A stretch of DNA of 64,000 bases, taken from positions 23,078,190 to 23,142,189 of the forward strand of contig OY783200.1 in NCBI GenBank assembly GCA_963678675.1, written 5' to 3'. Below the pieces are notes generated by a model, which saw only the letters and a list, made by a program, of their open reading frames with translations, made no database searches and was not told the DNA's origin. This DNA is from Xiphydria camelus. Taxonomy: Eukaryota > Arthropoda > Insecta > Hymenoptera > Xiphydriidae. Positions 57,089 to 64,000 of this stretch are shown piece by piece. The position numbers were made by a program, and so were the translations under genes. The stretch's first letter is position 1; each line of letters opens with the position of its first letter.

Positions 57089-60000
57089 TCAGAGGGGCAC
57101 GATCTTCTCGCTCTGATGAACGGGGGTGTCGTAGACCGGCACGCACTTGTAATATTGGGGCGGGTACGAGGCGTACGTCACCTCGGAGGGCGAGAGACGA
57201 CCGCGGAACCTGTTGCGGACGATGTGTATCATCAGGAGGACGCAGAGCACCGCGAGGACGACGATCACCGTCGTCGGCGCCGTTCCCCAGCCCCTCGTGG
57301 TCGCGTGGGATCCCTCCTTCTCGGGCGGCACCTGTTGCGTCGGCGGGAGATTAGCACTCGCGAAATCAGCCGAGCGATCATCGCGCGCGCACACTCACCT
57401 TCGCGATCGGGCACACCGGACAGCAGGTGCCCGGCATCGGCGGCAGGGGATCGCTGCATCCCACCGAGCAGACGGTCTCCTTGCAGCTGAGCCGCCCGCT
57501 GGAGTCGCAGCTGCATCGCGTGCAGGAATCGGGACTCCAGGTGGAGCCTTCCGGGCGCGTGTTGTTACGGTGATCGACGCAAGTTGCGCGACAGCGGCAC
57601 GTCTGCGGGCGATAAAGGGAAAAGTTGCTCAGGTCGTTAAACTCGCGGAGGCCGATCGCGATTGAATTGGCTTCGGGAGACTGTGCGCGTTCGCGCGTAC
57701 ACGGAGAAAAATGGAGCTCGAATTGTGCGAAATTGTACTGGAATATTTGAATCGAAAATATTAGATTTCAATCGTCAAGTGGAAACAGATTGAATTATTT
57801 ATGTGGCAATCATTTCTGATGCGGGTATGGAAGATTTTATATGCACATCTAGCATATTTTTACTGCATTGAATAAGATAATATCTTTGTTAGAGAATTAC
57901 GGTTTATTTAAATTCATCCTCTGCCAGAAGTGATCGATTCATGAAGTTTTTAGTAAAATTCATTACATTAGCTGTGAGGAGTTTATGAGAAATTATGACT
58001 TCAATATTATTATCTTGGACACTGTAGTAAATTTGTAACCATTTGCAGAGCGAAATTTACTTTATTACAATTTTTCTTATTTCTATACACGGTGTCTAGC
58101 AGTCATTGTGTGGGTCTCAGGGAGAAGTCAAGGAAAGTAAAGAATTTTCTGGAATTTTTCGACAATATCCAAATCTCACAAATAGCTCAACTTCTGGTCT
58201 GTTACAATTTTTAAGAATTTCTATAGAAATCTAAAAAAACGTTCCATATGTACATATGTACGTATGTATCTTTCTTGTTCTAAAAACAAGCCATTAGATA
58301 ATAATATCATTTGACAAAATTTAGTTATTTTAACGTTCATTTCTCAGTTCTCGCAACTTCTTCTATAAATGCCAGTTAACTTCTTCACTCGACAAAAAAT
58401 GATATAGCTACGCGTAACACTTTATACTAGATCTGTATCCACAATATTCAGGGAAGTCTGGCTATTCCAAATTGGAAAAATGTCAGGGAATTTCTTTCTC
58501 ACATTTTGCTAGACACCGTGCTATAGCAACATACGACGCGCAAAAGGAATTTGTTCGTATAAGCAAGACTTCCAATTTTTAGCTGCAACAGTAATCTCTA
58601 CTTGAAACCGAGTTCCGTCTTTTTCCGTGCACGGGGCGGGAATTCGGGCGAAGATCGATGAGCGCGCATCCGCCGCGAATAAATAACGACGCTCTCTACC
58701 GTATTCCTTCTAACCTGGCAGCCGCGTTTGTTGGTCTTGAATCCGGCGGGGCACTTCTTCTTGCAACCCGTCAAAGGGGAGCAACCCGTCTGGACTCTGC
58801 ACTCGCAGAGCGTGCAACCGTCCTCGTCCATAACGAGGCCGCGTTCGCAGTGGAGATCGCAGCTGAGTGCCGGACACACCGTCTTCTCCGTGTCCTCCTC
58901 CTCCTCCTCCTCCTCCTCCTTCGCCTCTTCCGGCTCACCCGTCGCGGACTTATCCTCGCTTTCGGGCGGGACGATCGTACCCGAGTGGGAGTCCTGGCAA
59001 GCGCAAACGGGACAACCTCCCTCGTCCTTCACGAGCGCGCAATTCAGTCCACAGTGCGGCAGTTCCGGGCAAATCTTATCCGTCGGACTGCTGCCGGACT
59101 CTTCCGCGGTCTGCGCAAACGAAAAGTCGGGCTTCAGAGTGTGTCTCTATTTTTTTAAGTTTCTATTCTTTCATCCTAAAACTCGGGATTTTCCCCCTTT
59201 CCCTCTATAATTTAATATTTTATCTCGAAAACTATTATTCAGCTTCTCAGTTCAGTTTATCTTTTCATCGTTTCGGGTTACGTGGAAAGGGTCAAGTGGT
59301 TAGTTTCTTTTTCCTTCTTTTTCTTTCAGAAACTGGTAAAGTGGTACTGTAATCCCTACTTCTCATTTACCTGCATCAATATTTCGTGTGAAATATAAAA
59401 ACCTGGTTGAATCAATGTTTCTTACCGGAAACTAGATTTCCACTTTTTCGAAATCAGATTAAGATACTTAAGATTTCAGTTACTTGACATGAGATACAAA
59501 AACATTCCTCATTCGCTTAATAAATTCGTTATACACCCTAAAAATTGTTACTTTTTAGAACCACCGCACGTTTCTTATTTTTCGGTAGATCGTTTTTTAA
59601 TCAAAATAGTCCCCCTTTTTGCTCAAATTTCCCCTGTTTCCTCCAAAATTAAACAAACAGCGGCTGTGAATCCTGAAAAGTTTACAGAGTCTATCGCGCA
59701 GGGGATGATGGGAGAATCCCGCCGCTCTCACCTTCTCCTTTTCGCAGACGCAAGTGGGGCAGTCGTTGTCGTCCTTGACGAAGCCAGCTTCGCAGTGAAG
59801 TTCGCAATCGGTCGGCGGCTCGCACTTTCCGGCCGTCGCGTTCGCGTGAGGGGTCGGCGGACAGTGCGGGCAGCATTCGCCCTCCGAGGGTGGAGTGGGC
59901 TTTTCGCAGCTCTTGCACATGGTCGCCTGGCAGGAGACGTGGCCGTCCTCGCAGGCGCAGCTGACGCAGGGGCCCTCCTGCCAGCGATCGCCGGTAGAAC

Positions 60001-60902
60001 GCGGCAGACCGGAGTTGTCTATGCAGGTTCCCGGGCCCTGACCTTCCTCCGTGGCCAGCCAAGATATCGGTTCTGAAACGCGAAGCGGATACGTTGTTCC
60101 TCGATCATTTTTCCCTTTATTCATACCGGCGCGAAACTCGCTTTCCGGGTGGAAATAGGTATTCTATATATTTTCTGTAATCCATATGTGGATTATGTAT
60201 GATTTCTATATTAACCATACCATATGAGGTTAAATTTACTCACCAGAAAAGAAACTTCAATCGCTATTATCTCATTGTTAATGAACTTTTGGCTTGTATC
60301 GATATAACCTTCAAAAAAGTATTATGCAAGTAGCCAAAAGCCATAATATTATATAATACGAGTATTATCTCGTTATCCATGAGCTTTTGGTTCATATTTC
60401 TATAATACTTGTTTTTTAAGATTACATTTTTATTTACAATAAAGTCATATATATATATATATATCGATATAGGCCAAAAGTTCATCAATAACGAACATCA
60501 TTTATATATACAGTTTATATAGTCTGTATAATATCCAATATATGAATTATACAAATATTTAAAAATCTATATTTAGTGCTTATATGGTTAATACAGAAAT
60601 CATACATAATCCATATATATGACCAAAACCACATATGGATTACATGCAAAATGTACAGATCTTTCCCGCCTTGCATTGATTTGCGCGTAGATCGAAGCTT
60701 CCAGCACGCATCCCTACATAATTACCCGAGGAAACGCAGTCGTAGAGAGGACAGCACCTGCGGGGCGTTTCCGGTGACGCGGGCCGCACTTGAATGGGAT
60801 GTTGGCCCGGTCGACACTCGTGGGGAGGGCAGGGTAACGAGCATTTGCACTTTCCATCTTCCGTGGTGACGCTGTCCACCGGACAGTCGGAGCCCTGTAT
60901 TC
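57089..60902 (-). CDS. CRIM1: CRIM1-like cysteine-rich transmembrane protein, 3' part
   Basis: CDS complement(join(57089..57331, 57399..57602, 58715..59110, 59732..60072, 60726..60902, ...)), about 453 codons of a gene whose 5' part is beyond the right edge. All four junctions seen are GT-AG and in frame. In protein order: the end of a cysteine-rich domain; a VWC domain (TCIDNSGLPRSTGDRWQEGP to CCPHC); an antistasin domain (CEPPTDCELHCEAGFVKDDN); two more (CPELPHCGLNCALV and CPALSCDLHCERGLVMDEDG) separated by an acidic Glu run; a fourth (GCSPLTGCKKKCPAGFKTNK) split by an intron; a final VWC; one membrane span (TTVIVVLAVLCVLLMIHIV); and a cytoplasmic tail of about 42 residues ending KIVPL. This order is that of CRIM1, which binds BMPs and modulates their secretion and signalling. 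The tail is short and Tyr/Pro-rich, unlike the vertebrate one. Confidence 0.9.
57603..58714 (-). other. CRIM1: CRIM1 penultimate-side intron
   Basis: 1.1 kb intron between the exons ending at 58715 and starting at 57602, dividing the fourth antistasin domain just after GFKTNKRGCQ. It contains a lone CACGGAGAAA end near 57699 and the complete element at 58088-58520. Confidence 0.8.
58088..58520. mobile_element. 433-bp element with CACGGTGTCTAGCA inverted ends
   Basis: Left end CACGGTGTCTAGCAG, right end TGCTAGACACCGTG. It is flanked by CTATA on both sides, a likely 5-bp target duplication. A decayed copy occurs at about 40445-40857. No transposase frame. It lies in a CRIM1 intron. Confidence 0.82.
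58891..58927 (-). repeat. CRIM1: CTC/GAG triplet run encoding a Glu stretch in CRIM1
   Basis: Consecutive GAG codons on the minus strand encode eight or more Glu residues in the spacer between two antistasin domains (EEAKEEEEEEEEDTEK). A pure-codon run of this kind is liable to vary in length. Confidence 0.85.
59128..59675. mobile_element. CAGGCTTCACAG-family element, unnested copy, CRIM1 intron
   Basis: 548 bp with ends CGGGCTTCAGAGTGTGTCTC and CGGCTGTGAATCCTG, flanked exactly by AAAAGT (59122-59127 and 59676-59681). It begins 17 bp upstream of the exon at 59110 on the minus strand, so it abuts that exon's acceptor. It fills 548 of the 621 bp of this intron. Confidence 0.85.
60145..60671. 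mobile_element. GGTGGAAAA-type element containing a palindromic MITE, CRIM1 intron
   Basis: The outer ends are CCGGGTGGAAATAGGTATTC and ACAGATCTTTCCCGCCTT. The inner MITE (from about 60222) starts TGAGGTTAAATTTACTCACC and has a partial internal repeat of its arm plus an (AT)n run at 60447-60463. The whole element occupies most of the intron 60073-60725. Confidence 0.72.
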
Positions 60903-63900
60903 CTGCAACACAAAATCATTAATCATCGGCATCGTTGGGACATTCCGGAGGGTGAGCTTCCTCATCCTTCGAGACGCTTTCGCGAGACGCATCTCGCGGA
61001 CGGCATCCGTCGCTTCCAGGGGTGGGTTAACGGGGATGGAAGTTTCAGTTTCTTAAATGTCCCACTTGTTTATTCATACTCTTTACTTTTCCATCCCACT
61101 CGTCCCTCTCCCAATGAATAATTAAACGCGGTTGTGTCAGGAGTAGGATTTGAATTTTACTCGACAAAAAAAAGCGCATCTCTCCGAACCGGAGGAGCCC
61201 TTTGTTGCTTTTCCTCAGTTGACGCGCGCGTGTACCGTCATCTTCTCGCGGAATTCATTCGACTGCTGCGGAAATACGGCGGGAATTCTCTCTATGCGCG
61301 AGGAATGTATCTTATTACCCGCGGGAACTTAGCTACTGCGACGACTTCAAGGTGTAATATAGCATCGAAATACACCGGAGCAGAGGGCGAAAACGTCGGA
61401 ATTAGGAGTCACGCGCGCGGTTCCGTGCAATAGACCGCTCGGTGACTCGCGTCGACGTGGAAACGGAATTATTTACGCGCCGGAAAATTTTGTTCTATAA
61501 ATTTCCTCGGCTCGGCGACGTCGCGGAAATTTAGCTGAAACTTGCTCGGAGGACACACTCGCTTGTTCTAGATACCGCGTTGGAAATGGAATTCCCGCTC
61601 CTCCGTCGCCGCATCGTCTAACCGAGCGGAAATGTCACGAGCCGTTTATGCGTCGCTGTTCAAGAATGGGGAAGGGATAAACATTAGTTTCTTATGGAAA
61701 GCTACTTCAGGTCTTTGTAGACCCGGTGCTTGTAAGAGCGTTTTAATAAAAAATCAATAATTTCATGGTTATTGAGAAATTGAAAAGCGTGATTTGAAGT
61801 GGAACGGAAAAGAGAAGAGTGACGTCAAAAATGTGGACCCACCACAGTGTTATGTACGGAATTTTGATAATCCGTGGATAACAAAAATTTCTGTTACACC
61901 GTAAAAAAATTGTGTTTTTAATATACTCTTGCATAAAGCTTTTTTCCCCATAAGTGATTACGAAAATTAAGACGCCCTCTGTAATGATAAAAATTAATAT
62001 ACTTCCTTATGAAATTGCACTTATAGATTTCATAACGGAGTAGATTAATCTTCGTAATCACGTATTGGATAAAAGCTCGTGGCCAGTGTTGAGTTTATTG
62101 ATCACTAGACTTATGGAGAAATTTTTGCGAAATTGGCGACTGCCGGAAATAAAGTAATCAATAAACTCAGCAGTGGCCATGCTTTTTAATTAAAGCTTTT
62201 CGTCCAAATGAAACATTCGGAACTTCAGGTACATAATATATCAGTAATTAATTAAATGAAAAAGTGAATTTTAGTAAATGAAAAGTAGTACAAGTACAAA
62301 GAAATGTGGTATTTTCGTGATTTAGAGAATCAGTTAATCGTTTAATTGCATTTCTACGCTAAATAATGCTACTAAAAATTGCAAACGCATTTTCCTCATG
62401 GTTGTTTAGATAGGTAAATAGAAGCTATTTATACAGTTAGCTAAACAATTCCTTTTCCAAATATCTTCCGCATTACAGTCGCCCGATGTGATCTTTCGTA
62501 ATCTTCGCCGGAAACTGGGGTTCGTCCGTCGGTTTCGGGATCAATCGGGGCCGGATTTTCCGAGTGGAGGTTCAAATCCCCGTCATTAATTTCCACCGGT
62601 CTCCGCATAAATCGAAATTTCGTTCCTCGCGGTCCCACTTCGAAGCGAGATTAGGGAAATTTTCTCCTGTTATTGGAATTTGGGGCGGCTGATAAATGGC
62701 GATTGATTAAACGGTTCGAATTGGATGAAATTATTCGATTTGTTACGTATTTTGCCCGCGCATAAATGTAATTCCAATTAGCAGAGGCCACCTCCTTGTT
62801 TAGAGAGGCGTAGTGGAATATCTGCATATATCGAAAAAATTCGCGAATCGGAATTAATCTTCAGAACGTCGCGTCTCGTCTCGCAATTTCCTCTATTGAA
62901 AAAATATAGATTCTCATAGAAAACCTGTAAAAATCCTGTAGAATTCCCATGGGAATTTGATGTGCTTCTGACACAGTTGTTATGATGACGTAGCTGTACT
63001 TCGAAATATAGTTTTCCAGCTTTGATAAGAAAATGAAAAATGAAAAATTTGTGGTAAATTTCGAAACAAGGCTTATTTATTATTACGATAACTCTATAAT
63101 TTTATTAAGAATTATAGCAGAATCTGTAGAAGTTGCAAGCGTAACTTTTACTAAAATTGTAGTAAAAGAAACAATAAATTGGCCTTGTTTTGAAATTTGC
63201 CATAAACTTTGCAAATGCTGCTATAAATTTTTTCCGTGAATTTCTATAGGAATCTAATGTGCTTTTGAATCGGGAATTCGGTTTTCCCACGAATTTTTTT
63301 TACTGCAGATTTGAAAAATTCGGATTAAATTATTTACCCTGTAATTTTACATTTCTCATTTTCAAGGCCAATTTATTGTTACGATAATCACAATATTAGT
63401 AAAAAATTACTGCAGAATTCATAGAAGTTGCAAGCGTTGCTGTAATTTTCACTAAAATTATAGTAATCGTAACAATAATCTGGCCTTGTCCCGAAATTTA
63501 CCACAAACTTTGTAAATTCAAATTAGCATTGCTAAAAAAAATTAATCTTTTCCATTTCATCCGAGGGAATCTATGGGATCTTCTCAATACGGACCGCACA
63601 ACGGTATAGCTTACAGCGATCAATCTTGCGATTGAAAAACCGATCCGCGCGCGCGCTCGGTGCGCGGATAGCGTAAAATAGTAACGCCGCGGAAAAACAG
63701 CGACCAGGTATATAGCGGGGAAACGCGGACAGCCGCAACGCGCCATTGCGGATTTGAATATTATATGGAAGCTGCAACAGCGGCGCGCATTTTAATTAAA
63801 ATTTACATACGCACCGAGCGCCGTCCAACGGAAGCGGGGGCAGGGCGTGTCGATACTTGGAAATTTCAGATAAATTCGAGACGTCAACCGCCCCCGCGCG

Positions 63901-64000
63901 GGTTACGATCGCGTCGTCCAATTTCAATTTGCGCATCGCGCTTGCCCCGCTCGCGAGCGGAGATTGCGCCCAATTCGTTCGCGTGCGCCGGGTAACGGGG
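60903..64000 (-). other. CRIM1: CRIM1 intron sequence, no further exon recognised
   Basis: About 3.1 kb upstream of the exon at 60902 on the coding strand. No cysteine-patterned exon was found. It contains an inverted pair at 62076-62185 (TGGCCAGTGTTGAGTTTATT and AATAAACTCAGCAGTGGCCA) and the split element at 62891-63592. A 65-codon minus-strand frame at 62638-62441 lacks an ATG at its start, a domain and clear splice sites. Confidence 0.55.
62891..63592. mobile_element. CTATTGAAAA-family MITE split by two palindromic insertions
   Basis: The left end CTCTATTGAAAAAATATAGA and the right end GGGAATCTATGGGATCTTCT match those at 4799-4951. Between them are two similar palindromes of about 170 bp (63048-63230 and 63348-63525). 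Each has an arm like GTAAATTTCGAAACAAGGC and its inverted partner GGCCTTGTTTTGAAATTTGC. Confidence 0.7.

Noticed and set aside
56858..57490. 210-codon plus-strand open frame opposite the CRIM1 terminal exons
   Set aside because: It is the antisense of the CRIM1 C-terminal exons, whose minus-strand reading gives a membrane span, VWC cysteines and correct splice sites.
62441..62638. 65-codon minus-strand frame as a CRIM1 exon
   Set aside because: Has no cysteines, unlike every CRIM1 extracellular exon, no ATG at its start and no clear acceptor or donor.
62480..62640. Possible tRNA, suggested by GGTTCAAATCC (B-box-like) near 62569
   Set aside because: No A box at the right distance and no acceptor, anticodon or T stems that pair properly.
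1..64000. CRISPR array, operon or prophage structure
   Set aside because: Introns, poly(A) signals and gene families are animal. Direct repeats here are tandem duplications or transposon copies without regular spacers.

Overview
The window is nuclear DNA from an insect, most likely a hymenopteran and plausibly an ant. Genes have many introns with GT-AG junctions, exons are GC-rich, introns and spacers are AT-rich and packed with short inverted-repeat transposons, and every recognisable protein has its closest relatives among animal (and where I can judge, insect) families. Organism placement is inference from gene content and style, not from a database match.

Layout, left to right. (1) 211-1695, minus strand: the 5' part of a NET1/ARHGEF3-type Rho GEF that runs off the left edge. 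(2) 2146-3273, plus: a two-exon RNA exonuclease 4 (REXO4), head to head with the GEF across about 450 bp. (3) 4550-6596, plus: a seven-exon flavin-containing monooxygenase of 421 aa. (4) 7580-9564, plus: the GDP-type succinyl-CoA ligase beta subunit (SUCLG2), 426 aa, with two DRE motifs in its promoter. (5) 13958-46170, plus: a complete filamin (cheerio) in 21 coding exons, 2432 aa, with two CH domains, 22 filamin Ig repeats by my count, and a charged linker between repeats 13 and 14. All 21 exon junctions keep frame. (6) 47.5-49.2 kb, plus: a promoter-like CpG-rich region with possible first exons of an unidentified transcript, tandem repeats included. (7) 49.8-56.1 kb: a nest of several transposon families inserted into one another. 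(8) 57089-60902, minus: the 3' half of a CRIM1-like transmembrane BMP-binding protein (antistasin and VWC domains, one membrane span, short tail) that continues past the right edge. (9) 60.9-64 kb: intron or upstream sequence of CRIM1 with more palindromic repeats.

The genes are not a functional cluster: they are neighbours with cytoskeletal (filamin, Rho GEF), mitochondrial (SUCLG2), RNA-processing (REXO4), oxidative (FMO) and signalling (CRIM1) roles.

The most interesting signals lie in and around filamin. There are two candidate internal first coding exons, at 39312-39540 and 43288-43357. Both end in phase 1 and splice in frame to the next filamin exon, predicting about 917-aa and 364-aa filamins. 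There is also an in-frame 15-nt candidate microexon between the actin-binding domain and repeat 1, and three copies of a 12-bp CRE-type motif in introns. A second theme is the nesting of inverted-repeat elements, including one family with 6-bp target duplications whose filled and empty copies can be compared within this window.
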